From NCBI RefSeq assembly GCF_000016425.1, contig NC_009380.1, forward strand, positions 3,786,144 to 3,850,143: DNA of 64,000 nucleotides, read 5' to 3'. Shown here piece by piece: positions 33,185-42,133 of this stretch. The stretch comes from Salinispora tropica CNB-440. Lineage in GTDB: Bacteria; Actinomycetota; Actinomycetes; Mycobacteriales; Micromonosporaceae. A program made the translations under genes and the position numbers. The notes beneath the pieces are model-generated. The model was not told where the DNA came from, did no database searches, and worked only from the letters and a program-made list of their open reading frames with translations. Position 1 is the first letter of the stretch; the number at the start of each line of letters is the position of its first letter.

Positions 33185-34180
33185 GTGACGATCGAGCACT
33201 CCGCGCCGACGACCACTCAGGCAGCGCGTACCGCGACGCCCGCTCCCGAGGGGCGGCGTCTCCTGCGGATCGAGGCACGCAACGCTGAGACGCCGATCGA
33301 GCGGAAGCCACCGTGGATCAAGGTCAAGGCCAGGATGGGCCCGGAGTACACCCAGCTACGCGGGCTCGTCACGCGGGAGGGGTTGCACACCGTCTGCCAG
33401 GAAGCCGGCTGCCCGAACATCTACGAATGTTGGGAGGACCGGGAGGCCACCTTCCTCATCGGCGGCGACCAGTGCACCCGCCGCTGCGACTTCTGCCAGA
33501 TCGACACCGGCAAGCCGGCCGAGTTCGACGCCGACGAGCCCCGCCGCGTCGGCGAGTCGGTGGTCTCGATGGGGCTGCGCTACGCGACCATCACCGGAGT
33601 CGCCCGCGACGACCTGCCCGACGGCGGCGCCTGGCTCTACGCGGAGACCGTCCGGCAGATTCACGCCCTCCGGCCGGGCTGCGGTGTCGAGCTGTTGATC
33701 CCCGACTTCAACGCCGTCCCCGAGCAGCTCACCGAGGTCTTCGGAGCGCGGCCGGAGGTACTTGGACACAACGTCGAGACCGTGCCGCGGATCTTCAAGC
33801 GGATCCGGCCGGCGTTCCGCTACGAGCGGTCCCTGGACGTGATCCGGCAGGCCCGCGCCGCCGGCCTGGTCACCAAGAGCAACCTGATCCTCGGCATGGG
33901 CGAGGAGCGTGCCGAGATCTCCCAGGCCCTCCGTGACCTGCACGAGGCGGGCTGCGAGCTGATCACCATCACGCAGTATCTGCGCCCCTCCCCCCGCCAT
34001 CACCCCGTCGAACGCTGGGTCAAGCCGGAGGAGTTCGTCGAGCTCCGGGAGGAGGCCGAGGAGATTGGCTACGCCGGCGTGATGAGCGGGCCGCTGGTCC
34101 GCTCGTCGTACCGCGCCGGCCGTCTCTACCAGCAGGCCCGCGCGGCTCGCGGGGACACCACGGTCGACATCCTCAGCTGA
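33185..34180 (+). CDS. lipA: Lipoyl synthase
   Basis: A 331-residue radical SAM enzyme that inserts two sulfurs into the octanoyl chain delivered by LipB. The radical SAM cluster motif CTRRCDFC and the auxiliary sacrificial-cluster cysteines in CQEAGCPNIYECW are both present, and the C-terminal VRSSYRAGRLY matches the RSSY serine ligand. The GTG at 33185 is selected from its -10 hexamer; longer frames overlap the opposite gene. The expected cluster donor is the Fe-S machinery, for example ErpA at 2.4 kb. Confidence 0.95.
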   Translation: MTIEHSAPTTTQAARTATPAPEGRRLLRIEARNAETPIERKPPWIKVKARMGPEYTQLRGLVTREGLHTVCQEAGCPNIYECWEDREATFLIGGDQCTRRCDFCQIDTGKPAEFDADEPRRVGESVVSMGLRYATITGVARDDLPDGGAWLYAETVRQIHALRPGCGVELLIPDFNAVPEQLTEVFGARPEVLGHNVETVPRIFKRIRPAFRYERSLDVIRQARAAGLVTKSNLILGMGEERAEISQALRDLHEAGCELITITQYLRPSPRHHPVERWVKPEEFVELREEAEEIGYAGVMSGPLVRSSYRAGRLYQQARAARGDTTVDILS

Positions 34181-34238
34181 CCGATTCCGGGGCGGGGTCG
34201 CCGCGGCTCCCGCCAGCCCGAAATGCCATGATCTGCCC

Positions 34239-35849
34239 ATGGCCATTGATGCCGGCGAGCGGAGCCGTGTCACGTCACGGGCCGCCCGCTGGTCCCGACT
34301 GCCCCATGCGCTCGCCGGCACGGCCCTCGTCGCCGGAGTGGGCTACCGCCTTCTCCTGCTGCTGACCAACACGCCCCCCACAAACAGCGACGAGGCGACG
34401 ATGGGGCTCGCCGCCCTGCACATCGGACAGGGGCAGGAGTTTCCGATCTGGTTCTACGGCCAGGCGTACATGGGGACGCTGGAGGCGTACCTGGCGGCAC
34501 CACTGATCGCGCTCACCGGCCCGTCGACGCTGGCGTTACGTCTTCCCACCCTGGCCCTGTACGCCGTCTTCGCCCTGCTGGCCTGGCGACTCACGCTCCG
34601 CCTCACCGGGGACCACTGGTACGCACTACTGGTCACCGCGCTGCTCGCGTTCGGCTCCGACCGAATCGTGAAGAACCAGCTGATCGCCGGTGGCGGGTAC
34701 CCGGAGATGAATGCCGCCGGGATGGCGCTCGCGCTGCTCGCGTACGACCTGGCGGCCGGCCGGCCCCGCCGACGACTGGTCCGCTGGACCGGATGGGGGT
34801 TCCTCGCCGGGCTGATGGTCTGGGTGGATCCACTGGTCCTGCCATACGTGATCGGCACCGGGGTGGTGCTGGTGGCGTTCCGGTGGCGGGAGCTCACGGG
34901 GCGGGCCGGCGCGCTACTCGGCGCCGGCGCACTGGTCGGGGCGGCGCCGCTGCTGCTGGACAGCCTCGTCACCGGACGCAGCCCGTTGACCGCGGTGCTC
35001 GCCGCCAGCGGCGCCGGGCAGTCGGCCAGTTGGGCGGAGCGGCTCTCCGGAGCGCTGGTACTCGGCCCGGCACTGGGCATGGGCTTCTGCTCCCCCGGTG
35101 CCTGTGCGGGCTGGCAGCTCTGGTGGTCCGCCGCCCTGCCGCTGCTCCTGCTCGCCGCCGCTGTGATCGCGTGGCGGCAGCTCCGGGGATACCGGCAGTC
35201 CGCGCCCGCCCCGGACGGCAGCCGCCCGCTCGCGAACGCGATCACGGCGGCTCTCTCCCTCGCCCTGGTCGCGGCGGCCGTGGCGACGTTGGCCAGCTAC
35301 GCGACGAGCAGCGCCGCCGGGCGCACCCCGGTGGAGAGTTCCCGGTATCTGTCCTGCCTGCTCATCTCCGTACCGGTGCTGCTCTGGCCGGTGTGGCGCG
35401 TGGCCCGACAACGGTCGCCGAGGCTGCCGGGTCTGGCTCGCGCCGCCGCGATCGGGGTGCTCGCCGGGACGCTCGGGACGGCTGCCGTCGCCACCGGGAC
35501 AGCGCTCGCCACCGTGCCCAGCTACCGGACCGCGGAGGCCCAGCACGCCGAATTGGTCGCGACCCTGCGGACGCTGGACGTGCGGCATGTCTACGGCGGC
35601 TACTGGACCTGCAATCGCCTGATCTTCGCCAGCGCCGAGGAGATCGCCTGCGCCGTCGTGAACGACGATCTGGGTCCGGGTCACAACCGCTACCCGGCCT
35701 ACCGACGGGCGGTTGACGCCGCCGCCAGCCCCGCCTGGATCGCACCGGACGGTTCGCCGCTGGCGGCCCGCCTGGACGCACAGGTGCGCGCCGACGCCCT
35801 CACCCTGCGCCACATCCCCGGCTGGCGCCTCTACCTGCCCCACCGGTAG
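34239..35849 (+). CDS. GT39/ArnT-like integral membrane glycosyltransferase
   Basis: A 536-residue polytopic protein with about eleven helices. The loop after helix 1, TNTPPTNSDEATMGLAALHI, carries the acidic pair expected for the metal/lipid-phosphate site of GT-C fold enzymes, and QAYMGTLEAYLAAPLIAL is typical of the next helix. The C-terminal 80 residues are extracytoplasmic (HVYGGYWTCNRLIFAS). It likely uses a polyprenyl-phosphate sugar, with unknown sugar and acceptor. The ATG at 34239 is preceded by CATGAT and 6 bases. It lies between lipA and the DUF4191 gene, which in other actinomycetes are neighbours, so this gene looks inserted. Confidence 0.75.
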   Translation: MAIDAGERSRVTSRAARWSRLPHALAGTALVAGVGYRLLLLLTNTPPTNSDEATMGLAALHIGQGQEFPIWFYGQAYMGTLEAYLAAPLIALTGPSTLALRLPTLALYAVFALLAWRLTLRLTGDHWYALLVTALLAFGSDRIVKNQLIAGGGYPEMNAAGMALALLAYDLAAGRPRRRLVRWTGWGFLAGLMVWVDPLVLPYVIGTGVVLVAFRWRELTGRAGALLGAGALVGAAPLLLDSLVTGRSPLTAVLAASGAGQSASWAERLSGALVLGPALGMGFCSPGACAGWQLWWSAALPLLLLAAAVIAWRQLRGYRQSAPAPDGSRPLANAITAALSLALVAAAVATLASYATSSAAGRTPVESSRYLSCLLISVPVLLWPVWRVARQRSPRLPGLARAAAIGVLAGTLGTAAVATGTALATVPSYRTAEAQHAELVATLRTLDVRHVYGGYWTCNRLIFASAEEIACAVVNDDLGPGHNRYPAYRRAVDAAASPAWIAPDGSPLAARLDAQVRADALTLRHIPGWRLYLPHR

Positions 35850-35931
35850 GGGACGGACCTGCTCAAGGCCACCGAGCGGCTGCCGACCACCATGACCAGT
35901 ACGCCCGGGCCGCGCGAGATTCGTCGACCAC

Positions 35932-35937
35932 TAGACT
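35932..35937 (+). promoter_or_regulatory. -10 hexamer TAGACT, leaderless-type
   Basis: TAGACT, TGGGGGC, then ATG at 35945. Confidence 0.5.
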
Positions 35938-35944
35938 TGGGGGC

Positions 35945-36634
35945 ATGGCAAAGCCCCAGGAGAAGGTCTCGTTCGGCCAGCGACTGAAGCAGATCGGGAT
36001 GGTGTTTCGGTTCACCGCCAAGCAGGACCGGTGGTTCGCGCCCCTGGCCTTCGCCGCGGTGGTCATCCCACTCGCGTTGACCGTGGTGGCGTTCTTCGTG
36101 TGGGGCTGGCTCTGGATCCCACTGGGCATCCTGGTGACGCTGCTCTCCCTGCTGATCGTGCTCAACCTGCGATCCAACCGGGCGATGATGAACGCCGCTG
36201 AGGGTCAGCCGGGCGCGGCCGCGCAGATCATCGAGAACATGCGCGGCGACTGGCGGGTCACCCCGGCTGTCAGCTCGACCACGCAGATGGACATGGTGCA
36301 CCTGGTCATCGGCCGTTCGGGGGTGATCCTGCTGGCGGAGGGGAACCCGCAGCGGGTGCGCAGCCTGCTCGGTCAGGAGAAGCGTCGGTTGGCCAAGGTG
36401 ATCGGCTCGGCGCCGCTCTACGACTACGTGATCGGCCAGGAGGAAGGCGAGCTGCCGGTCCGAAAGCTGCGGATGACCCTCATGCGGTTGCCGCGCAAGC
36501 TCGGTCGCCGGGATATCAATGCGCTGGACAAGCGCCTCAAGGCGCTCAGTGCCCGCCCGCAGCTGCCGAAGGGTGCCATCCCGAAGAACATGCGTCCTCC
36601 GAAGGGCGCCTTCCGCCAGGCCCGCGGTCGCTGA
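35945..36634 (+). CDS. DUF4191 family membrane protein
   Basis: A 229-residue protein of an actinobacterial family usually found next to lipA. Two transmembrane helices occupy about residues 35-82 (FAPLAFAAVVIPLALTVVAF and neighbour). A conserved cytosolic domain follows with AEGQPGAAAQIIENMRGDW and DMVHLVIGRSGVILLAEG, and a basic tail ends in PKNMRPPKGAFRQARGR. No enzymatic motif is seen. The close link with lipoate genes is conserved but unexplained. Confidence 0.82.
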   Translation: MAKPQEKVSFGQRLKQIGMVFRFTAKQDRWFAPLAFAAVVIPLALTVVAFFVWGWLWIPLGILVTLLSLLIVLNLRSNRAMMNAAEGQPGAAAQIIENMRGDWRVTPAVSSTTQMDMVHLVIGRSGVILLAEGNPQRVRSLLGQEKRRLAKVIGSAPLYDYVIGQEEGELPVRKLRMTLMRLPRKLGRRDINALDKRLKALSARPQLPKGAIPKNMRPPKGAFRQARGR

Positions 36635-36656
36635 CCTGCCGCCACCGCGGCGGAAC

Positions 36657-36686
36657 GTCCGCTGACCCCGGACCGGGTCAGCGGAC
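36657..36686. terminator. Bidirectional terminator, perfect 12-bp stem
   Basis: GTCCGCTGACCC pairs with GGGTCAGCGGAC over a 6-nt loop; the stop codon of the convergent RDD gene lies in the right arm. Confidence 0.8.
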
Positions 36687-37073
36687 GACAGGTGCGATGA
36701 CCGAGCCCGCTGCGCGATCGTGCAGGCCGCGGCGGTCGGCATCCATGATCAGGGCGGGTATCACAAGCGCGAGCATGCCGCCGCGGAGCAGGGCGCGCAG
36801 CACACCGATCCGACCACCGCTGGTCCAGGAGACGCAGCGGATCCGGGTGAGGTACATCCCGGGGGTCTGGGCGAAGAGGCCGACGAAGAAGCCGTACTCG
36901 GCGACGAGCACGGCTACGGGGGCCCATCCGTCGCGGAGCGGATCGGCGAAGATACTCGCGACCAGCACGCAGAGCACCCAGTCGATCACTAATGCGCCGA
37001 AGCGCGGGCCCAGACCCGGCCTGGAGGAGACTCCGGAGGGGGCCGGTACGGGCTGGTCAGCCGAGGTCGTCAC
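36678..37073 (-). CDS. RDD family membrane protein
   Basis: A 131-residue protein with three hydrophobic segments. GPRFGALVIDWVLC contains the family R...D pattern in helix 1, and QTPGMYLTRIRCV plus RGLHDRAAGSVIAP are the other RDD signatures. The GTG at 37073 (VTTSADQPVPAP) is chosen because TACCCT lies 8 bases upstream. Function is unknown; RDD proteins have been linked to transport of small molecules or ions. In related genomes it lies between DUF4191 and glnA, exactly as here. It is divergent from glnA. Confidence 0.85.
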   Translation of the reverse strand: MTTSADQPVPAPSGVSSRPGLGPRFGALVIDWVLCVLVASIFADPLRDGWAPVAVLVAEYGFFVGLFAQTPGMYLTRIRCVSWTSGGRIGVLRALLRGGMLALVIPALIMDADRRGLHDRAAGSVIAPVVR

Positions 37074-37081
37074 AGCGCCCA

Positions 37082-37087
37082 AGGGTA
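37082..37087 (-). promoter_or_regulatory. -10 hexamer TACCCT for the RDD gene
   Basis: On the minus strand TACCCT, 8 bases, GTG at 37073. Confidence 0.4.
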
Positions 37088-37209
37088 GCCAGCGCCGCAG
37101 ACGGCTACACGCCGACCTCCATCATAAAAAGGGACCAAGCATCGCAAGTTTCACTACACTGGCACACTGACCCTCTCCCTGGAGCACCAGGACCGACCGC
37201 TCCACACGG

Positions 37210-37247
37210 CTGGGGCTCCGCACCGCTGAGGCTTCACGGAGCCCCAG
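37210..37247 (+). promoter_or_regulatory. Inverted repeat in the glnA upstream region
   Basis: CTGGGGCTCCG and CGGAGCCCCAG form a perfect 11-bp stem with a 16-nt loop, 105 bases before the glnA start. It may terminate or attenuate transcripts from an upstream promoter (TACACT at 37155-37160). Confidence 0.5.
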
Positions 37248-37255
37248 CGGGGGAC

Positions 37256-37271
37256 GTAACACGGCAGAAAC
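37256..37271 (+). promoter_or_regulatory. GlnR box upstream of glnA
   Basis: GTAAC-n6-GAAAC is a perfect match to the a/b box pair of the actinobacterial nitrogen regulator GlnR. A downstream -10 candidate TAGCGT (37304-37309) would put the box about 50 bases before transcription start. Confidence 0.6.
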
Positions 37272-37352
37272 ATTGGAGACATGGCTGGGCAATCGCCTGG
37301 CCATAGCGTCGCCAGAAGCCTAGCCACTTCAGTGGACGAGCCAGGAGGACGA

Positions 37353-38777
37353 GTGTTCGCCAATCCCGAGGAACTCCTGCGTTACCTCAAGAACGAGGAC
37401 GTGAAGTTCGTCGACGTACGTTTCTGTGATCTGCCCGGCGTGATGCAGCACTTCAACCTGCCCGCCGAGTCGATTGACGACGAGCTTCTCACCGACGGCC
37501 TCGCATTCGACGGGTCGTCCATCCGCGGCTTCCAGGCGATCCACGAGTCGGACATGCTCCTGCTCCCGGACGTCGCCACCGCGTTCATCGACCCCTTCCG
37601 CGCGCAGAAGACTCTCGCGCTCAACTTCTTCATCCACGACCCGTTCACCCGCGAGGCCTACTCCCGCGACCCCCGGAACGTGGCGAAGAAGGCCGAGGCG
37701 TACCTGGCGGCCAGCGGCATCGCCGACACCGCCTACTTCGGCGCGGAGGCCGAGTTCTACATCTTCGACTCGATCCGCCACGAGACCTCGGCGCACCAGT
37801 CGTACTACTACATCGACTCGATCGAAGGCTGGTGGAACACCGGCCGCGACGAGGAGGGTGGCAACCGCGGCTACAAGACCGCGTACAAGGGCGGCTACTT
37901 CCCGGTGCCGCCGGTTGACCACTACGCCGACCTGCGCGACAAGATCGTCCGTCGGATGATCGACGCCGGCTACACCGTGGAGCGCTCGCACCACGAGGTC
38001 GGCACGGCCGGCCAGGCTGAGATCAACTACAAGTTCTCGACTCTGCTGCACGCCGCGGACCAGCTCCAGCTCTTCAAGTACATCGTGAAGAACGAGACCT
38101 GGGTCAACGGCAAGACCGCCACCTTCATGCCGAAGCCGCTGTTCGGTGACAACGGCTCGGGCATGCACACCCACCAGAGCCTGTGGTTGAACGGTGAACC
38201 GCTCTTCTACGACGAGACCGGCTACGCCGGCCTCTCCGACACCGCGCGCTGGTATATCGGCGGTCTGCTGCAGCACGCGCCGTCGCTGCTGGCCTTCACC
38301 AACCCGACGGTGAACTCGTACCGGCGGCTGGTGCCGGGCTTCGAGGCACCGGTCAACCTGGTCTACTCGCAGCGCAACCGCTCCGCCTGCACCCGCATCC
38401 CGGTCACCGGGAGCAACCCGAAGGCCAAGCGGGTCGAGTTCCGCGTGCCGGACCCGTCGGCCAACGTCTACCTGGCCTTCTCGGCGATGCTGATGGCCGG
38501 CCTCGACGGCATCAAGAACAAGACCGAGCCGCCGACGCCGATCGACAAGGACCTGTACGATCTGCCGCCGGAGGAGTGGGGCGACGTCAAGCAGGTGCCA
38601 GGCTCGCTGCCGGCGGTGCTCGACTCCCTCGAGGCCGACCACGACTACCTGCTCGACGGCGGCGTCTTCACGCCGGACCTGATCTCCACCTGGATCGACT
38701 GGAAGCGGACCAACGAGGTCGACCCGGTGCGGCTGCGCCCGACCCCGCACGAGTTCGCGATGTACTTCGACTGCTGA
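37353..38777 (+). CDS. glnA: Glutamine synthetase, type I, adenylylatable
   Basis: A 474-residue GSI-beta enzyme making glutamine from glutamate, ammonia and ATP. The GTG at 37353 follows AGGAGG by four bases and gives the standard N-terminus VFANPEELLRYLKNEDVKFVD. Signatures include FDGSSIRGFQ, GAEAEFYIFDS (metal-binding glutamates), GSGMHTHQSLW, NRSACTRIP, and DLYDLPPEEW, whose tyrosine is the site adenylylated by GlnE. The glnE gene lies 3.4 kb downstream on the other strand. A GlnR box and inverted repeat precede it. A very long hairpin follows the stop. Confidence 0.96.
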   Translation: MFANPEELLRYLKNEDVKFVDVRFCDLPGVMQHFNLPAESIDDELLTDGLAFDGSSIRGFQAIHESDMLLLPDVATAFIDPFRAQKTLALNFFIHDPFTREAYSRDPRNVAKKAEAYLAASGIADTAYFGAEAEFYIFDSIRHETSAHQSYYYIDSIEGWWNTGRDEEGGNRGYKTAYKGGYFPVPPVDHYADLRDKIVRRMIDAGYTVERSHHEVGTAGQAEINYKFSTLLHAADQLQLFKYIVKNETWVNGKTATFMPKPLFGDNGSGMHTHQSLWLNGEPLFYDETGYAGLSDTARWYIGGLLQHAPSLLAFTNPTVNSYRRLVPGFEAPVNLVYSQRNRSACTRIPVTGSNPKAKRVEFRVPDPSANVYLAFSAMLMAGLDGIKNKTEPPTPIDKDLYDLPPEEWGDVKQVPGSLPAVLDSLEADHDYLLDGGVFTPDLISTWIDWKRTNEVDPVRLRPTPHEFAMYFDC

Positions 38778-38788
38778 GCCCTTGGACG

Positions 38789-38834
38789 ACCGGCCGGGTC
38801 GGCGCCGCAACGTTGCGGCGGCGACCCGGCCGGT
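38789..38834. terminator. Very strong terminator after glnA, 22-bp stem with one mismatch
   Basis: Two 22-base arms (38789-38810 and 38813-38834) match at 21 positions around a CG loop, between glnA and the convergent mptB-like gene. Confidence 0.85.
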
Positions 38835-38841
38835 TCCGGTT

Positions 38842-40344
38842 CTATAGCGGCGTGAACGGGGCCCGGCCCGCCCGGGACCGCCACAGCCGCGGTACACCCC
38901 ACACGGCAGCCGCCACCACCAACGCGCTCATCACCAGAGCTCCCGGAGCCTTCGCCAGCCGGGCCAGGTTGGTGCCGTCCGGCAACGTGAGAAAGGCCGC
39001 CGCCGCGCAGGGCAACACGAACCAGGTCGTTCGCGTCGCCGACGCCGCGAGCAGGATCAACGGCCAGGTCGCATACCAGGGATGGAAGACCGGAGCGAGC
39101 ACCACCGTGGCGGCCAGGGCCAGGCCGGCACCGAGCAGGGCCACCCGGGGGCGAGCGGCCTCCAACCGGACCACCCGCCGCCGAACGTCATTCAGCGCGC
39201 GTAGGGCCGACCAGGCCCGCCACCACAGCACCGCCAAGACCATCACCAGCAACGCCAACGCCAACGCCCGAACCACCGGCACCGCCGCGGGACGCCCGCC
39301 GACCAGCTCAGCGGCATAGTCCAGAACCATGCCGACCGCCGTGGGCGGCGAGGTCCACTGCTCCAGGTCCCCGCTGCGGCGCAACCCGCCAACCCAGCCC
39401 AGGCCGAGGCCGGAGAGCACCGACACACCCCCCAGAGCGACGAGGGTGCCCGTGGCCAGCCAGCCGCCATCGCGCAGCACCGACCGCACGGTGAACCGGC
39501 CAAGCACCGCGGCGAGCGCCGCGAACGGCAACACCACCACGGCAGTCGCTTTAACCCCCACCGCCAGCCCGAGCAGCGCCCCCGCCACCAGCAGCGGTCG
39601 CGGTCGACCCGGGAACCGCACCACCACCAGCAGGCCGAGCAGCAGCAGCCCCAGCATCACCGCGTCGTTGTGCGCGCCCGCCACCAGATGCACCCCCACC
39701 AACGGGCAGGCCAGCGCCAGCCAGACCGCCCGGCGAGTCGGCACCCCCGCCGCCCGCGCCAATCCGAGCAGACACACCGCGCCGAGCAGCACCCCGGCCA
39801 CAGCGATCAGCCGCAACACCACCACCGTGCCGACCAACCCGCCGCCGAGCGCTACCGCCAGCGCGGCGAGCAGGAGGAAGCCCGGCCCGTACGGCGCGGG
39901 CGTGTCCCGCCAGATCGGCGCGACCGCATCCACCCAGGGACAGCCCGCCGCCGCCACCCCGACCGCGTACGGGTCGACGCCCTGCCCGTACGCCCAGCCC
40001 TGGCAGGCGTACGAGTAGACGTCCCGGCTGCCCAGCGGCGGCGCGACGAGCAGGGGCACCGACCACAGTCCTGCGGTGCGGTACGCCCACCCGGTTGACG
40101 GCGTACCGTGCCGCAGCGCCCACCACGCGCCGGTCAACAGCCCGGTGCCGACCAGCCAGAGCAAGACGGTCAGCGGACCGTCGACGGCGTGCCACACCCG
40201 CTCGGCGGTCACACCGGGCAACGCTCCCCCAAGGTAACCGGCGACGGCCAGCAGCACCGCGCCGACGAGCCCGACGTAGCGGACCGTTGCCGCCCGGACC
40301 GGCGTCCGCACGGCCCCTCGCGGGGGCGCGCCTGCTTCGGTCAC
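38842..40344 (-). CDS. MptB-like polyprenol-phosphomannose-dependent alpha-1,6-mannosyltransferase
   Basis: A 500-residue GT-C membrane enzyme with about thirteen helices. RDVYSYACQGWAYGQGVDPY and DTPAPYGPGFLLLAALA are the family signature loops; the first aspartate is the expected catalytic residue. GAHNDAVMLGLLLLGLL and FHPWYATWPLILLAA are also typical of the MptA/MptB group. In mycobacteria and corynebacteria MptB elongates lipomannan; in a genus outside that group the acceptor is probably another mannan or glycolipid. The GTG at 40344 is taken as start; an ATG at about 40.42 kb is possible but would overlap the upstream region of the divergent gene. Confidence 0.83.
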   Translation of the reverse strand: MTEAGAPPRGAVRTPVRAATVRYVGLVGAVLLAVAGYLGGALPGVTAERVWHAVDGPLTVLLWLVGTGLLTGAWWALRHGTPSTGWAYRTAGLWSVPLLVAPPLGSRDVYSYACQGWAYGQGVDPYAVGVAAAGCPWVDAVAPIWRDTPAPYGPGFLLLAALAVALGGGLVGTVVVLRLIAVAGVLLGAVCLLGLARAAGVPTRRAVWLALACPLVGVHLVAGAHNDAVMLGLLLLGLLVVVRFPGRPRPLLVAGALLGLAVGVKATAVVVLPFAALAAVLGRFTVRSVLRDGGWLATGTLVALGGVSVLSGLGLGWVGGLRRSGDLEQWTSPPTAVGMVLDYAAELVGGRPAAVPVVRALALALLVMVLAVLWWRAWSALRALNDVRRRVVRLEAARPRVALLGAGLALAATVVLAPVFHPWYATWPLILLAASATRTTWFVLPCAAAAFLTLPDGTNLARLAKAPGALVMSALVVAAAVWGVPRLWRSRAGRAPFTPL

Positions 40345-40461
40345 CGGAACGCCCCGGCGGTGGGCGGCGCCATCGCGCCAGCTGGGCCGGTCCTGCCAAC
40401 GAGGTGGATGGGCATGGAAGAACATGCTGCCAGTACCGTGGGCGCGGATACGGAGGTAGGC

Positions 40462-42051
40462 ATGCGGGGCACACGGACGGTGGTGGCGACGGCCGCCGCG
40501 GTGGCCGTGGTGCTGGGCGGGGTGTACCTGACGCTGCCGCCGATGGGCTCGGACCTCGCCGCCCAGGTGGCCCGGGCCGACTTCTTCGCCACCCACGGTG
40601 CCACCCCGGTCGACCTGCGGTGGTACGGCGGGGTCAACCAGTTCGGCTACAGCCTGCTCTCCCAGCCGGTAATGGCACTGCTCGGCGTTCGGGTGACGGG
40701 GGTGCTCGCGCTGGTGGCGTCGGCCGTCGCCTTCTCCGCCCTGCTGTGCCGCGTCGACGTACCCCGGCCCCTGACCGGCTCCCTGGTGGGAGTGGTGACC
40801 TTCGCCGGCAACCTGGTCGCCGGCCGGGTCACGTACGGGCTCGGGGTGGCCTTCGGCCTCGCCGCTCTCCTCGCTCTCACCCTGCCGGCCGGGCGACGAC
40901 GACTGCTGCTGGCCACGACGGGAGCGCTGCTGGCCGCCGCGACCAGCCCGGTGGCGGGGCTCTTCGTCGGGCTGGCCGGTGCCGCGCTGCTGCTCGGCCG
41001 CCGCTACCTCGACGGCCTCGCTTTGGGGCTGGCGGCAGCGCTGCCGCTCGGGGTCACCGCCCTGCTCCTCGGCGACGGCGGTTGGATGAACATCAGCCGC
41101 ACCGACACCGTGCGGGCGGTGGGGAGCAGCCTGCTGGTGGCGGTGCTGGTGGCGTACCGGCCAGTGCGGATCGGCGCACTGCTCGCCGCGGCCGGGGTAC
41201 TCGCGGCGGCGCTGCTGCACACCCCGGTCGGCCTGAACGCCACCCGCCTGTCGGCGATGTTCGCGCTCCCCCTGCTGGCAGCCGCGGCAACCGTCGGCAA
41301 CGGCCGCTGGTCGCCGAGGCTCGCCGTCGAGGGAGCCCATCCCCGATCGCCGACCCGGCGCGTCAGCGGCGGACTCACCCTGGCCGTCCTGCTCGCGGCC
41401 GTGTTCTGGTGGCAGCCACCGGTCGTCCCGGCAGACCTGCGCAGCGCCACCGACCCGGCCACCCGCCCCGCCTACTTCGCGCCGCTGCGCGAGTTCCTCG
41501 CCACCCAACAGCTCACCGGGCGGGTGGAGATCCCACCGACGCGCACCTATCGGGAGTCAGCGGCACTGGGCGAGGTTCCGCTGGCGCGGGGCTGGCTGCG
41601 CCAGGCGGACATCGACCGCAATCCGCTCTTCTTCACCACGGTGCCGGGTGCCACCGGCACCGGGGTTCCGCTGACCGCACAGACCTACCACAGCTGGCTA
41701 CTGACGAACGCGGTGCAGTTCGTGGCGGTACCCGAGGCGGCACCCTCCTGGGTCGGCCGGGCCGAGGCGGAGCTGGTCCGCACCGGCCTGCCCTACCTGC
41801 GCGAGGTCTGGTCCGATCCGCACTGGCGGGTCTGGGCGGTGGTCGAGCCGACCCCCCTGGTCGGCGCCCCCGGCGCGATCCTGCGGGCCAACGGCGCCAC
41901 CGTGACGTTCCGAACCGACGGGCCCGCCACGGTCCCGGTGCGCGTCCGACACAGCCGCTGGTTGACCGCCGCCGGCGGCACGGTCACGGCGGACGGCGAG
42001 TGGACCGCTGTCACCGTCCCGCGCGCCGGGGTGTGGACCCTCGGCAGCTGA
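40462..42051 (+). CDS. Polytopic membrane protein, possible GT-C glycosyltransferase
   Basis: A 529-residue protein, start ATG 40462 with GGAGG five bases upstream. About ten helices fill residues 5-330. The loop after helix 1 (GSDLAAQVARADFFATHGA, VDLRWYGGVNQFGYSLLSQ) holds an acidic residue and aromatic cluster of GT-C type. The final 180 residues form an extracytoplasmic domain (PARPAYFAPLREFLATQQL, GRVEIPPTRTYRESAALGE). No family name is certain. It is divergent from the mptB-like gene, which supports a role in envelope polysaccharide assembly, as inference. Confidence 0.68.
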   Translation: MRGTRTVVATAAAVAVVLGGVYLTLPPMGSDLAAQVARADFFATHGATPVDLRWYGGVNQFGYSLLSQPVMALLGVRVTGVLALVASAVAFSALLCRVDVPRPLTGSLVGVVTFAGNLVAGRVTYGLGVAFGLAALLALTLPAGRRRLLLATTGALLAAATSPVAGLFVGLAGAALLLGRRYLDGLALGLAAALPLGVTALLLGDGGWMNISRTDTVRAVGSSLLVAVLVAYRPVRIGALLAAAGVLAAALLHTPVGLNATRLSAMFALPLLAAAATVGNGRWSPRLAVEGAHPRSPTRRVSGGLTLAVLLAAVFWWQPPVVPADLRSATDPATRPAYFAPLREFLATQQLTGRVEIPPTRTYRESAALGEVPLARGWLRQADIDRNPLFFTTVPGATGTGVPLTAQTYHSWLLTNAVQFVAVPEAAPSWVGRAEAELVRTGLPYLREVWSDPHWRVWAVVEPTPLVGAPGAILRANGATVTFRTDGPATVPVRVRHSRWLTAAGGTVTADGEWTAVTVPRAGVWTLGS

Positions 42052-42078
42052 GGACAGCCGCCGCTCGCCGACCCGCCC

Positions 42079-42103
42079 GGCCAGGCGCCGGGCACGCCTG
42101 GCC
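42079..42103. terminator. Hairpin between convergent membrane protein gene and glnE
   Basis: GGCCAGGCG and CGCCTGGCC make a perfect 9-bp stem with a 7-nt loop. Confidence 0.6.
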
Positions 42104-42133
42104 TGCCGCGCCCCGACGATCCCCGGGCCGTCC

